Below are positions 46,148 to 54,922 of a stretch of DNA of 64,000 bases, one piece after another (the stretch's first letter is position 1; each line of letters opens with the position of its first letter). The notes under the pieces were generated by a model, which worked only from the letters and a program-made list of their open reading frames with translations, did no database searches and was not told the origin of the DNA. This stretch comes from G965230065 sp965230065. GTDB taxonomy: Bacteria; Bacteroidota; Bacteroidia; Cytophagales; Cyclobacteriaceae. Position numbers and translations under genes: made by a program. The stretch lies in contig OZ245942.1 of the NCBI GenBank assembly GCA_965230065.1, positions 930,001 through 994,000 on the forward strand. Direction: 5' to 3'.

Positions 46148-47182
46148 TTAGGGTGCCGGTTTATTATTCGGCTTCATTATTATTCTATTATGATCCTTTT
46201 CTATTGTAAGGCTGAATGTTTTTTCCAGAAGGGTCAGTAATACCGCCAAATCTTTAGCGGGCACAGTAGCATTAAAGCGCATATTGTTGATGGAAGTGTC
46301 TGTTATCACTACTTCTACCCCAAAATTATCCTCAATCAGCTTTTCAATTTTATACATGGGCATGTCTTCAAAAAGCAATACATCATTTACCCAGGAAGTA
46401 TAAACCTCAGGGTTTACCACTTTTTTTTCTACCTGCTTTTTTTCTTCTGAAAAGGTAACCAGTTCACCTGGTTGCATGGTAAGGTTCGCAGCAGATGCCC
46501 CCACTGCATGAATATCTAATTTTACTTTGCCTGAATTGAGTACTACCTGCGTTTCTCCCCGGCGGTTATGCACATTAAACTCAGTACCCAGCACTTCCAC
46601 ATCCAGGCTTCGGGTATGTACCAAAAATTTCTGGTCATTGGCCTGATGGGTTACCGAAAAATAGGCCTCCCCTTCCAGCCATACCTGCCGTGTGGCATTG
46701 TCTTCCCAGTTTTTGGCATAAGTAAGTTGAGAATTGGCATTGAGGGTAACCGTAGAGCCATCCTGCAATTGTAAGGTTTCAGTTTCACCATAAGCGGTAG
46801 TATGTACAATTGTATTACCGAAATATGATTGATAAACCACCACAACAATGAGCAGACTAATACAGGCCGCTACGGCACCCACTCCATACTTAAAATATTT
46901 CCATGCCGGCTTGTCAGCTCTGTGGAACAGGAGTACCGGCCCGTTTCGTTCCATATTTTCAGCAGTACTGTAAATACTTTGCAGGATGCTTTCGTCGCGT
47001 TCGCTACGCTGAAAATCATATTCAAAATCGTTTTCCAGGTTTTGCAGGCGTTCGTCCAAAATTTCGGCATAGTATTGCTGGCCTTCGGGTGTGTCCAGCC
47101 AGTCTAACACCATTTTGGCTTCTTTGGGTGTGCACTCGTTGTTAAAGTACTTTTCTAATAGGCTTTTATCAAACTTCTTCAT
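46148..47182 (-). CDS. FecR-family anti-sigma factor (locus C)
   Basis: The protein is 344 residues from the ATG at 47182 (MKKFDKSLLEKYFNNECT); an in-frame ATG at 47215 would add an unlikely leader. It has an N-terminal segment typical of FecR proteins with CTPKEAKMVLDWL, a transmembrane helix (about 90-108, GAVAACISLLIVVVVY), a FecR domain (RQVWLEGEAYFSVTH, VEVLGTEFNVHNRRGET) and a DUF4974-type C-terminus. It should control the locus C sigma factor and so two SusCD pairs. Confidence 0.93.
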   Translation of the reverse strand: MKKFDKSLLEKYFNNECTPKEAKMVLDWLDTPEGQQYYAEILDERLQNLENDFEYDFQRSERDESILQSIYSTAENMERNGPVLLFHRADKPAWKYFKYGVGAVAACISLLIVVVVYQSYFGNTIVHTTAYGETETLQLQDGSTVTLNANSQLTYAKNWEDNATRQVWLEGEAYFSVTHQANDQKFLVHTRSLDVEVLGTEFNVHNRRGETQVVLNSGKVKLDIHAVGASAANLTMQPGELVTFSEEKKQVEKKVVNPEVYTSWVNDVLLFEDMPMYKIEKLIEDNFGVEVVITDTSINNMRFNATVPAKDLAVLLTLLEKTFSLTIEKDHNRIIMKPNNKPAP

Positions 47183-47518
47183 GCTGTTCAAGCTTGTGAG
47201 CAGGGAAAGGTTCATTTCTCCCCCATTTAACTATACTACACAGCTATCCTGCATTTGTATATTTTTTTGTGAAAGTTTTTTGAAGTACGAAGACGGGAGA
47301 GAAAATGAATAAATCCTAAGCCTTAAATCCAAAACAATATCCAAACCCCAATATTTCAAATATTCAAAATTTGTATCATTAGAGTTTGAATATTGGAATT
47401 TATTTAGGGCTTCGTGTTTTGGTTTTTACCCAGGTGTGTTCAATCGCTAAACTTCAGTTTGAAAAGACATGCAAGATGATAAAGGCTTCGGTCTTCTGTC
47501 TCCGGACTTCCGGCTCAA
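47183..47518. other. Spacer between fecR and sigma gene of locus C
   Basis: These 336 bp contain no convincing gene. The segment 47311-47330 (AAATCCTAAGCCTTAAATCC) recurs with one change in the corresponding spacer of locus D. Around 47350-47400 there are AT-rich imperfect repeats of ATATTCAAA-like words. A fecR promoter may lie here. Confidence 0.5.
47311..47330. repeat. 20-bp dispersed repeat, copy 1
   Basis: AAATCCTAAGCCTTAAATCC matches 61982-62001 at 19 of 20 positions. Both copies lie between a sigma gene and its fecR gene. Confidence 0.55.
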
Positions 47519-48079
47519 TCACTTCTCCTTTATCAGGGCTTTTATCTGGCGGGTTGACTGGCTCAGGTACATCTTTACAGTGTTAAGGGGAATTTTCAGT
47601 TCTTCAGCAATTTTTTCATTGGGCCAGCCTTTATAAACACTCAATTCAAAAATAGCTTGTTTTTTTTCGGGAAGGGCGTTGACAGACGATTGAATCAGAG
47701 CTTGATATTCTGAAGTAAGAAAAGTATTTTCTGTTGCATTAGAAGTATTGCTTGATCGGCGGGATATACGGATGTGTTTTAAAATTTCGTTTTTCTTCGT
47801 CCTAACCGCATTCAGGATGTGGTTTTTCAGACAGGTAAATAAGAACCCTTTTACCGAAAGGTTGCTATCCAATGTTTCCCTTTTCAACCATAGTTTGAGA
47901 AAAATTTCATGCACGGCATCTTCAGCCAGGTTTTCGTCTTTCAACTCAAAACTGGCAAACGCCCTGAGCTTTTTCCGATACCTAAAATATATCTCTTCAA
48001 AGGCTCCTTTGTCTCCTTCTTTCAACTTCTCAATAAGTACACTTTCATCTAAAGCAATAAGGTACCGAATCTCTCCCAT
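47519..48079 (-). CDS. ECF sigma factor (locus C)
   Basis: The protein is 186 residues from the ATG at 48079 (an in-frame TTG at 48085 is less likely). It has region 2 (FEEIYFRYRKKLRAFASFEL, AEDAVHEIFLKLWLKR) and region 4 (LPEKKQAIFELSVYKGWPNEKIA). Unlike the other three sigma factors here it ends in a charged helix (IKALIKEK) with no hydrophobic tail. An 18-bp perfect palindrome lies just upstream. It should switch on the double SusCD operon of locus C. Confidence 0.92.
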   Translation of the reverse strand: MGEIRYLIALDESVLIEKLKEGDKGAFEEIYFRYRKKLRAFASFELKDENLAEDAVHEIFLKLWLKRETLDSNLSVKGFLFTCLKNHILNAVRTKKNEILKHIRISRRSSNTSNATENTFLTSEYQALIQSSVNALPEKKQAIFELSVYKGWPNEKIAEELKIPLNTVKMYLSQSTRQIKALIKEK

Positions 48080-48122
48080 ATTCAACGAGGCATAATAATT
48101 TTAGAGGCGAATGTTACGCAAT

Positions 48123-48140
48123 TTTGAAATTAATTTCAAA
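48123..48140. promoter_or_regulatory. Perfect 18-bp palindrome upstream of the locus C sigma gene
   Basis: TTTGAAATTAATTTCAAA reads the same on both strands and lies 44-61 bp upstream of the sigma ATG, where a dimeric regulator could bind. Confidence 0.5.
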
Positions 48141-48187
48141 TATAGGATTTCAAAATCTCAAAAAATACTTTAATTCATACAATAAAA

Positions 48188-48202
48188 TTAGCAAAATGCT
48201 AA
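48188..48202 (-). terminator. Short terminator hairpin after the sulfatase gene
   Basis: TTAGCA and TGCTAA pair around AAA; on the minus strand the stem is followed by TTTTATT, 12 bp past the sulfatase stop codon. Confidence 0.45.
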
Positions 48203-48213
48203 TAGCTGATGTC

Positions 48214-49749
48214 TTATTTTGCTTCATAATAAAACGAACCCGGAAAATCTGCAGGTTTGGATTTCACAGGGTTGCGTAAATGATAAACACTACCCTTGTC
48301 GGGCAACAAGGGCATACATTCCCCCTTGGTTTTTTCCAGTAATTCAAACAACCTGCTTCTGTGACCTGCGATGAGTTCCTGGTATTTTTCATCGTTAATC
48401 AGATTGTTAACCTCCTCTGGGTCTGACTGTAAATCATAAAACTCATTCAAATCCCAAATGCCATGATAACGGATAAATTTATACCTGTCTGTGAGCAAGG
48501 CGTGTGTAGTAGGCGTATACGGATAATTTCGTTCCCAATAATATTCGTATAATAATTCTTTACGCCACCCGGTTTTTTCACCTTCCAGCAGGGGTTTAAA
48601 ACTCCGCCCATCCATATTTCCGGGAATAGGGACGCCCGCCATATCCAGTATGGTCGGTGCGATATCGATATTGGCCACCATCTTATCTATCACCCTGGCA
48701 TTTTTGATTTTTTTTGGCGACCAGACCAACAAAGGGACTTTTACCGAAGCTTCATAGGCTGTTCTTTTATCAATAAGCCCCTGCTCTCCAAACTGAAATC
48801 CATTATCCCCCATGTAAATGAGTATGGTATTTTCAAGCCGGCCGCTTTCCTCCATCCACTGCATAATTCTACCCAGGTTTTCATCTACCGCCAGCAGGGT
48901 TTCGCAATAACGTTGATAGTATTTATCGAGGTCAAAATCGGGCAGGTTATAGGCAAAATCGGCACCGTGCCTGCTGTTTCTTTGGTTGATCAGCCACATG
49001 GGCTTATCTTCTTGAATATCAAAGTTTTGGCCTTTGGGTAATTGCTCATCCTTGTATTTGCCGATGTGCCTGTCTGCCGCTACAAAATCGGAATGAACCG
49101 CCTTGTGCGACAGATAAAGCATAAATGGCTTTTCACCGGACTGTCCGTTCAGCCAATCCAGGGCGTAGTCGGTCAGCTCATCCGTTATATAGCCTTTTTG
49201 AGGAACCCGTGTTCCGTTGATGTTGTACCCATCCATATGCGTTTGGGGCACCACCCTGCTTGTTCCGTGCCCGTCTGCCCAATAGGTTCCCTGTCCTTTA
49301 AAGCTCAGCCAATGATCAAACCCTTTTCTGGGGTCGTCACTCTCACCGCCCATGTGCCATTTGCCTACAAACGCCGTTTGGTAACCTGCTTGCTGCAGGT
49401 ATTCAGGAAAAAACTTCAATTGGGGATCAACGGGATTATAATTATCCGCTACCCCGTGGTTATGTGTATACATCCCTGAAAGAATAGAAGCCCTGCTCGG
49501 GGAGCAGAGGGAGGTGGTTACGATGGCTCTGCTGAAATGAATGCCTTCCCTGGCCATTTTATCCATGTTGGGAGTTTCAAGAAAAGGATGCCCCATAAAT
49601 CCCATGGCATCGTACCTGTGGTCATCGGTCAGAAAAAATATTATATTGGGTTGGGTAACCCCCTTCCCTGTTTCGGACATTCCTTCTTTTTCTTTACAAC
49701 CCAAAAACAGGCTAACAAAAAGGGATAAAAATGTAATAAAATGCTTCAT
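48214..49749 (-). CDS. Cys-type arylsulfatase (lipoprotein)
   Basis: This 511-residue exported sulfatase has the lipobox FLGC (Cys18). Metal ligands are visible in FFLTDDHRYD (Asp42, Asp43), and the formylglycine site is Cys82 in LCSPSRASIL, the CxPxR motif that needs an FGE or anaerobic maturase. Further motifs are GKWHMGG and MGDNGFQFGEQGL. It removes sulfate from glycans or related esters, so sulfated polysaccharides are likely substrates of this region. It lies behind the sigma gene of locus C on the same strand but 134 bp upstream of it, hence probably a separate unit. Confidence 0.93.
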   Translation of the reverse strand: MKHFITFLSLFVSLFLGCKEKEGMSETGKGVTQPNIIFFLTDDHRYDAMGFMGHPFLETPNMDKMAREGIHFSRAIVTTSLCSPSRASILSGMYTHNHGVADNYNPVDPQLKFFPEYLQQAGYQTAFVGKWHMGGESDDPRKGFDHWLSFKGQGTYWADGHGTSRVVPQTHMDGYNINGTRVPQKGYITDELTDYALDWLNGQSGEKPFMLYLSHKAVHSDFVAADRHIGKYKDEQLPKGQNFDIQEDKPMWLINQRNSRHGADFAYNLPDFDLDKYYQRYCETLLAVDENLGRIMQWMEESGRLENTILIYMGDNGFQFGEQGLIDKRTAYEASVKVPLLVWSPKKIKNARVIDKMVANIDIAPTILDMAGVPIPGNMDGRSFKPLLEGEKTGWRKELLYEYYWERNYPYTPTTHALLTDRYKFIRYHGIWDLNEFYDLQSDPEEVNNLINDEKYQELIAGHRSRLFELLEKTKGECMPLLPDKGSVYHLRNPVKSKPADFPGSFYYEAK

Positions 49750-49895
49750 TTAAAATATTTTATGGGTTTTAACAGACTGATCGGAAATAAAAAGGGAAAT
49801 CATTATTTAAATAGGTTCCGTTGTAAAAGGTAATGAAGTACTGGAAAATGTAGTTTTGACATTATTCCAACATTCCAACAAAAAAACTACAAGAC

Positions 49896-51266
49896 ATGAA
49901 AAATTTTGATGCCATCATCATCGGTACCGGACAAGCCGGCCCCTCACTGGCAGGCAGGTTTGCAGGAGAAGGCCATAAAACTGCCATTGTTGAAAGGGAT
50001 CAGTTTGGGGGTACATGCGTAAACACAGGCTGTACTCCCACCAAAGCCCTGGTAGCTTCTGCACGGGCTGCCTACATGGCCCGCCGGAGCGGTGATTTTG
50101 GAGTGAAAGTGAGTGGAAATGTAGAGGTAGACATGCAAAAAGTAAAAGCCCGAAAAGATGAGATTGTAAAACAATCTAATGAAGGTGTGGAAGAATGGCT
50201 GAAAAATACCGAAAACCTCACCATTTTTGAAGGACATGCCCGGTTTACGGGAAAAAATACTTTGGAAGTGAATGGTGAACAATTGCAAGCCGATAAAATC
50301 TTCATCAATGTAGGCGGAAGAGCCCGGATGCTGCCCGACATGAAAGGAGTGAACTACCTTACCAACTCCTCAATTCTGGAACTGGAAGAGGTGCCCGAAC
50401 ACCTGGTGGTTGTGGGTGGTAGCTATATCGGCCTGGAGTTTGGACAAATGTACCGAAGGTTTGGTAGTAAAGTAACCATTGTTGAGATGGGCAGTCGGTT
50501 AGTTCACCATGAAGATGAAGACGTGTCAGCAGCGATAAAAGAAATTCTGGAAGCAGAAGGCATCCACTTTCGTTTGAATGCAGAATGTATCTCGGCCACG
50601 GAAAAGGATGGTAAAATTGTGGTAAACCTGGATTGTGAAGAAGATGATAAACAAGTGGAAGGCACGCACTTACTCCTGGCTGTAGGCCGTGTGCCCAATA
50701 CCGATGATTTGGGGTTAGACAAAGCAGGCGTTGAAACCGACGACAAAGGATATATCAAAGTAGATGAATATTGCAAAACCAATGTACCCGGTATTTGGGC
50801 ATTGGGTGACTGCAACGGAGAAGGAGCTTTTACCCACACGGCTTACAACGATTATGAAATCGTAGCGGCCAATCTGTTTGATAACGACCGCCGTAAGTTA
50901 TCCGATCGCTTTCCCTGTTATGCCTTGTACATTGACCCCGCCCTGAGCAGGGCGGGTATGACTGAAAAGGAAGTACGAAAATCTGGCAAAAAAGCCCTCA
51001 TGGCTACCCTGAAAATGGAAAAAGTAGCCCGCGCCCGTGAAAAAGGTGAAACGCAGGGTTTTATGAAAATTTTGATAGATGCTGATACTAAAAAAATACT
51101 GGGTGCTTCCATATTGGGCATCGAGGGCGATGAGATTGTCCATTCTTTGCTAGACATTATGTATGCCGATGTGCCCTACACAGTCGTGCAACGTGCCGTT
51201 CACATTCACCCTACAGTATCGGAGCTGATTCCTACTGCGTTGGCAGATTTGAAGCCTTTGGAATAA
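49896..51266 (+). CDS. Mercuric-reductase-like pyridine nucleotide-disulfide oxidoreductase
   Basis: This 456-residue cytoplasmic flavoprotein has the FAD motif IIIGTGQAGPSLAGRFAG, a redox-active disulfide Cys41-Cys46 (GGTCVNTGCTPTK), the NAD-binding motif VVGGSYIGLEFGQMY and the C-terminal interface residues HIHPTVSELIP. It lacks the N-terminal metal-binding domain and the C-terminal Cys pair of true MerA, so it is best called MerA-like or dihydrolipoamide-dehydrogenase-like; mercury reduction should not be assumed. It is divergent from the sulfatase gene, and a possible -7 element TAGTTTTG lies about 45 bp before its start. Confidence 0.85.
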   Translation: MKNFDAIIIGTGQAGPSLAGRFAGEGHKTAIVERDQFGGTCVNTGCTPTKALVASARAAYMARRSGDFGVKVSGNVEVDMQKVKARKDEIVKQSNEGVEEWLKNTENLTIFEGHARFTGKNTLEVNGEQLQADKIFINVGGRARMLPDMKGVNYLTNSSILELEEVPEHLVVVGGSYIGLEFGQMYRRFGSKVTIVEMGSRLVHHEDEDVSAAIKEILEAEGIHFRLNAECISATEKDGKIVVNLDCEEDDKQVEGTHLLLAVGRVPNTDDLGLDKAGVETDDKGYIKVDEYCKTNVPGIWALGDCNGEGAFTHTAYNDYEIVAANLFDNDRRKLSDRFPCYALYIDPALSRAGMTEKEVRKSGKKALMATLKMEKVARAREKGETQGFMKILIDADTKKILGASILGIEGDEIVHSLLDIMYADVPYTVVQRAVHIHPTVSELIPTALADLKPLE

Positions 51267-51267
51267 G

Positions 51268-51313
51268 GAAGCCGGAAGGCCAAAGTAGTAAATACCTTCG
51301 GTCTTCCGGCTTC
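51268..51313 (+). terminator. Hairpin terminator after the flavoprotein gene
   Basis: GAAGCCGGAAG (51268-51278) and CTTCCGGCTTC (51303-51313) pair perfectly and can extend by GCC/GGT. The U-run after it is poor, so termination strength is uncertain. Confidence 0.55.
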
Positions 51314-51413
51314 TATTCCAAATACTTACATCTCTTATAACACACCATTTTCTGGCGCCGGAATCCGTCCGATTGGGAAAATAAGATTTCAAAAATGACT
51401 TAATTGCCACTTT

Positions 51414-52190
51414 TTATCTGCCAGCGTCAATTATAACGGAATCTGAGCTCAGAACAGGCTGTTTTTCAGGGCTTTGAATTGAAATTGTAAATGCAAGAAA
51501 AGCGCCTTGCCCTTTACCATCTACTGCTAAAAGCAATAAGTCATAACTACCAGGCAAAAGAGTTGAAGCATTGTGTACCTCTAATTTTCCGCATTGTGTC
51601 AAAGCTGTTCCCTTTGGAATATTCCCCTTTACTAACTTAACCTCTTTTACAGGCCCGTCCTTATCTAGTATTTCTGCCAATACATCTCCGGTTTGATATT
51701 CCTCCAAATTTTTTTCCGGAAACATTTTTCCTATGGAAGGCGTGTTAAGATGCCCTGGTTCCAGTAAAGTTAATTGTAATTCGTTTTGAGAAATGTTATT
51801 ACTTTCATCTAATGTAAGTACTTGAAATTGATACGTTCCAGTACGTAACAACGTTGGTTCAGTGACCACCAATGTGCCATTTTCAGCCAGAAAAATGCCA
51901 GCTGGAAGGCTTCCGTCTACCACACTGGCAAACACTATAGGCCCATCCTCATCACTGGCCATCCCTACAATACTACCTGATGAAAGATAGTTTATTGGAG
52001 CTGGAGGAATCAAAAAATATTCTGCTTTTACATCTTGCTTACCAAAACACTCCAAGAAAGAAATCACTAAAATTATGCTAATTACCGTTTTCACCTCAAA
52101 TTTTTTTAGACCAAATGCTTTCTTTTTTCTACCAGTATCAAATACCAATGGCCAAATATAAATAGCTGATGATTGATAAAAACTTTTCAT
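51414..52190 (-). CDS. Secreted protein with two cadherin/Ig-like repeats
   Basis: The protein is 258 residues from the ATG at 52190; an in-frame GTG at 52208 is the alternative. A basic 30-residue leader precedes a hydrophobic export segment (TVISIILVISFLECFGK). Two similar units follow, about 80 residues each: ASDEDGPIVFASVVDGSLPAGIFL and ILDKDGPVKEVKLVKGNIPKGTAL, each ending in a Gly-Tyr beta strand. This is the pattern of Ig-like or cadherin-like surface adhesin domains. The gene is more AT-rich than its neighbours and has no catalytic motif. It is convergent with the flavoprotein gene. Confidence 0.55.
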   Translation of the reverse strand: MKSFYQSSAIYIWPLVFDTGRKKKAFGLKKFEVKTVISIILVISFLECFGKQDVKAEYFLIPPAPINYLSSGSIVGMASDEDGPIVFASVVDGSLPAGIFLAENGTLVVTEPTLLRTGTYQFQVLTLDESNNISQNELQLTLLEPGHLNTPSIGKMFPEKNLEEYQTGDVLAEILDKDGPVKEVKLVKGNIPKGTALTQCGKLEVHNASTLLPGSYDLLLLAVDGKGQGAFLAFTISIQSPEKQPVLSSDSVIIDAGR

Positions 52191-52319
52191 AGCAAACAAA
52201 AAAAACACAAGTAATAAAAATATTTTTTATATAGTATAAAAAACACAAATACTCATGTATTAAGTGGTTTATACATAAGTTTTGCTTTAATATAAAATAT
52301 CATCAATGAGCATCGCATT

Positions 52320-53102
52320 TCACTTCCCCTTTTTCTCATTCATTTTCATTTCTTTCTGCAATTGACGCTGATAGGCCTCGTGGCGAAGCTTATTTTGTTT
52401 GGCACGCTCAGCATAATAAATAAAACCCAGGGCCTTTCGGGTACGGTCGGTACTGTTGTTGCCATCAGCCCGGTGGATGGTGAGGGCGTGGTGTACCAAA
52501 AGGTCACCAGGTTGGGCTGGAAAAGCTTTCTCATGGGCATGATCTGCCTCACTATAATCGGAAATACCCTGGGAGAAACCAAGGGTGGTAGTGCGGCTGT
52601 GCGGGCGCATTCCCTCCAAATGTGAACCGGGGATGTAACGCACACAACCGTTTTCCGCGTCTACGTCTTCCAGTGCCAGCCACATGGTGAGGGCAGCGGG
52701 GGGCTCCAGCATAAAATAATAGCCGTCCTGATGCGGGGGTGTGGGTTTGCCAATTTTGGGCGGTTTGTTAAAATACTGCATGTTTTTCCCTACTTCCTTC
52801 TCTCCCAATAGCAAAGCAGCAAGTGCGCTGAATTTACTACGGTACATCATCTGATAAAATATTGGATGATAATCAAATAGCTGCTGAATTTGCTTGAGCG
52901 TATCCGGGTTGCCTTTTTCTTCAAAAAACAGCTTTTCTTCAGGGATTTTGCTCTCTTTATTTTTTAATAGATCACTTAATGTTTTTCGCACTTCTTCCAG
53001 TTCTTCAGCTTGCAGGAAACCCGGAATGAATACGTACCCTTCCTTTTGATAACTTCCCAGCAGTTGCTGTTTTTTTTCATTTGAAAATGTTAAGCTTTCC
53101 AT
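52320..53102 (-). CDS. Phytanoyl-CoA dioxygenase (PhyH)-family protein
   Basis: This 260-residue cytoplasmic Fe(II)/2-oxoglutarate-dependent dioxygenase has the iron facial triad His124 and Asp126 (PPHQDGYYF) with His210 (LTIHRADGNNS); an Arg at 220 or 222 should bind 2-oxoglutarate. The motif GCVRYIPGSHLEG is characteristic. Family members hydroxylate small metabolites and occur near sulfatases and glycan loci, where the substrate is usually unknown. It is the first intact gene after the scar of locus D. Confidence 0.9.
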   Translation of the reverse strand: MESLTFSNEKKQQLLGSYQKEGYVFIPGFLQAEELEEVRKTLSDLLKNKESKIPEEKLFFEEKGNPDTLKQIQQLFDYHPIFYQMMYRSKFSALAALLLGEKEVGKNMQYFNKPPKIGKPTPPHQDGYYFMLEPPAALTMWLALEDVDAENGCVRYIPGSHLEGMRPHSRTTTLGFSQGISDYSEADHAHEKAFPAQPGDLLVHHALTIHRADGNNSTDRTRKALGFIYYAERAKQNKLRHEAYQRQLQKEMKMNEKKGK

Positions 53103-53251
53103 CTGAGTTGGTTTTAATGACTATTAGTTTTCTTTCAGTTCTGTGTGTCACGGGCCGGGGTTAGAGATGTCCGGGGCGGCTCGGCTTCGGCCGTCCGACG
53201 TCGAAAAACAGGACAATTTTTATATCCTGCTTATCTATACGGCAAACCATT
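53103..53251. other. Spacer with a GC-rich palindromic patch
   Basis: This region has no gene. The part 53145-53205 is unusually GC-rich for the window and contains overlapping CGGC/GCCG words that could fold; two CCGGGG copies flank TTAGAGATGT. It separates phyH from the sulfatase remnant. Confidence 0.35.
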
Positions 53252-53540
53252 CTATTTATCCTGATTATTACTGTTTAACTGCACCATGAGCCAGGTTTTT
53301 AGCCTCTTTTTCTCTTCTTCAAAATCCGAGTTATTGGCAATATTGTTCCACTCGTATGGATCGGCTTTTACGTCATACAGTTCCTCTTCCCCATTGTTAC
53401 ACAACACATAGCTGAAATCCCGGGAACGCAGGATATAATGTTGTTTATTAATTGAGCCTGGGTCATCCATATCGGTAACCTCAGTACCCTGCACTACCGA
53501 TAATACCTTCGGGCCTGGGCAATGCTTACAGGGTATTTAA
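53252..53540 (-). pseudogene. C-terminal remnant of a sulfatase
   Basis: About 90 residues are readable, from GPKVLSVVQGTEVTDMDDPG through HYILRSRDFSYVLCNNGEEE to LYDVKADPYEWNNIA, the last being the hallmark of S1 sulfatase C-termini. The catalytic Cys/Ser domain is absent, and no ATG begins the frame. Just upstream another short open stretch (PYELPQVAAQFEKAQQQ) ends in TAA near 53537 and may be the tail of a further lost gene. Confidence 0.75.
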
Positions 53541-53597
53541 CAACTTTTGCTGTTGTGCTTTTTCAAATTGTGCAGCTACCTGAGGAAGTTCATAAGG

Positions 53598-53941
53598 CTA
53601 GCTTACCGTAGTGGTTTCAGGAGAAGGAAAACTTTCATTGGAATGTATAAACTTTCCTTCCCGTCTTGCCTCATAAATTATTTTCCTCCGGAGTGATTTG
53701 AGCAGGTAAAATTTAATGAAATCGGTAGTGCCCAGGGTTTTCCTGTTCTTACAGATATCAATAAATAATTCCTGAATACAGTCTTTGACCAACGCCTGGT
53801 CGGTGCTGATGTGCCTGCCGTAGTTATAAAGTAGGGCGGCATGCTGCACATAGATTTGTGCAAAGCCATTTTATCCCCGGCTTTGAAGGTTTCCCAAAGC
53901 TGTTGATCAAAAACTGCTGATGTTTCACCGGATAATTGCAC
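53598..53941 (-). pseudogene. Frameshifted, truncated ECF sigma factor
   Basis: Region 2 of an ECF sigma factor is legible but spans two frames: QQLWETFKAGDKMAL in one, and IYVQHAALLYNYGRHI with DCIQELFIDICKNRKTL in the other. The frame change is near 53860. The sequence stops after EARREGKFIHSNESFPSPE, before any region 4, so no DNA-binding -35 domain is left. Region 2 is most like the intact sigma of locus B. It faces the sulfatase remnant about 50 bp away with no fecR, susC or susD in between. Confidence 0.8.
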
Positions 53942-54026
53942 CTGATTGTTATTAAATTGCTATAACAAACAGTGCATGTTAGCCAAATACTACAAATTTG
54001 TCAAACATAACTACATAAAAATATTA

Positions 54027-54893
54027 CTATTTTCCATTCATCGTGGCATTGTAAAGGCTTTTAATCTCCTGATCGCTTAGTGCTCGGTCGTAAACCGCCA
54101 ATCCGCCCAGTACACCATCAAAACCTTCCGGGTGGGTAGGCTCCTCCACTTCAGGGTAACCAGGCCACTTTGGCAGTGCTCGTTGAGCTACTGTGAAATC
54201 AGATCCTTCCGCCCCTCCGTCAAATATGGGTTTATCCCAGTAAAAAGGGTTGTAGTTGCCGTTTTCATCCAGTTCACCATCGGTATACACGCGGATAGCC
54301 TCTTGATCATAGGTATAGGCAATCATATACCAAGTATCTTTTTCCAGGGTGGTTTTACCGGAAGCATACGAAAAGCAAAAGGGGCGATCGGGTGTGGCTC
54401 CACCCACATCGCTCACGTAGCCATGCGTCTGATTTTCCGCATCCACACGCGTAATGGTGGTATAGTCTGTCTGCTTGTGCGCACAGGTGAAGAGCGCATA
54501 TTGACGCAGTGAATCGCGTTCGTTCCACATGCCGGCTATGTATTGCCAATGGTTATCGGTTTGCCGTTTTATCCAGGCTACCACAGTCACTTGCTGTTTG
54601 CCGTGAATGTTGAGTCCCGGGCAATCCTCACGCTTTATCCACAGCCACTGCCCACGCTCTATCTGCAAACTTTCCTCACCAAAGATGCCCTCCGCTGCCC
54701 GGTTGATAGGCCCGTTCATTTCAGTAAGCTGATAGGCATATTTACCTTTGCTCACCAGAGGGTCGCCATCACCCGATTGAAAATCCCAGAAACACAGCAG
54801 GTTATCAATGTTTTCGGGAGCACTTTTTTGCTCCTGGCCAAAAGCTACTGTGATCGCAAAGACACAGCCTAAAACGAAGCATAATTTTTTCAT
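54027..54893 (-). CDS. LamG/concanavalin-like secreted protein, copy 2
   Basis: The protein is 288 residues from the ATG at 54893, which opens into a cleavable signal peptide ending VAFGQ. The rest is one jelly-roll LamG-type domain: LLCFWDFQSGDGDPLVSKG, VTVVAWIKRQTDNHWQYIAG, the ligand/metal-side loop DGELDENGNYNPFYWDKP and the C-terminal GLAVYDRALSDQEIKSLY. Such domains bind glycans or act as beta-sandwich accessory modules. It is a close paralogue of the next gene upstream and probably binds the same glycan, but lacks a lipobox. Confidence 0.8.
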   Translation of the reverse strand: MKKLCFVLGCVFAITVAFGQEQKSAPENIDNLLCFWDFQSGDGDPLVSKGKYAYQLTEMNGPINRAAEGIFGEESLQIERGQWLWIKREDCPGLNIHGKQQVTVVAWIKRQTDNHWQYIAGMWNERDSLRQYALFTCAHKQTDYTTITRVDAENQTHGYVSDVGGATPDRPFCFSYASGKTTLEKDTWYMIAYTYDQEAIRVYTDGELDENGNYNPFYWDKPIFDGGAEGSDFTVAQRALPKWPGYPEVEEPTHPEGFDGVLGGLAVYDRALSDQEIKSLYNATMNGK

Positions 54894-54922
54894 AATGATC
54901 ATATTTTTTTGTTTAGTCAAAA

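Noticed and set aside
49850..49857. TAGTTTTG as a full promoter for the flavoprotein gene
   Set aside because: The -7 word fits but no TTTG/TTG lies 19-21 bases upstream, so it is only mentioned in the gene entry.
49896..51266. Mercuric reductase (merA) with a mercury-resistance operon
   Set aside because: It has the fold and the redox Cys pair, but lacks the N-terminal metal-binding domain and C-terminal Cys pair, and no other mer gene is nearby.
53145..53205. GC-rich patch as a structured RNA gene
   Set aside because: The short complementary words overlap and do not form one convincing stem-loop; no promoter or terminator is visible.
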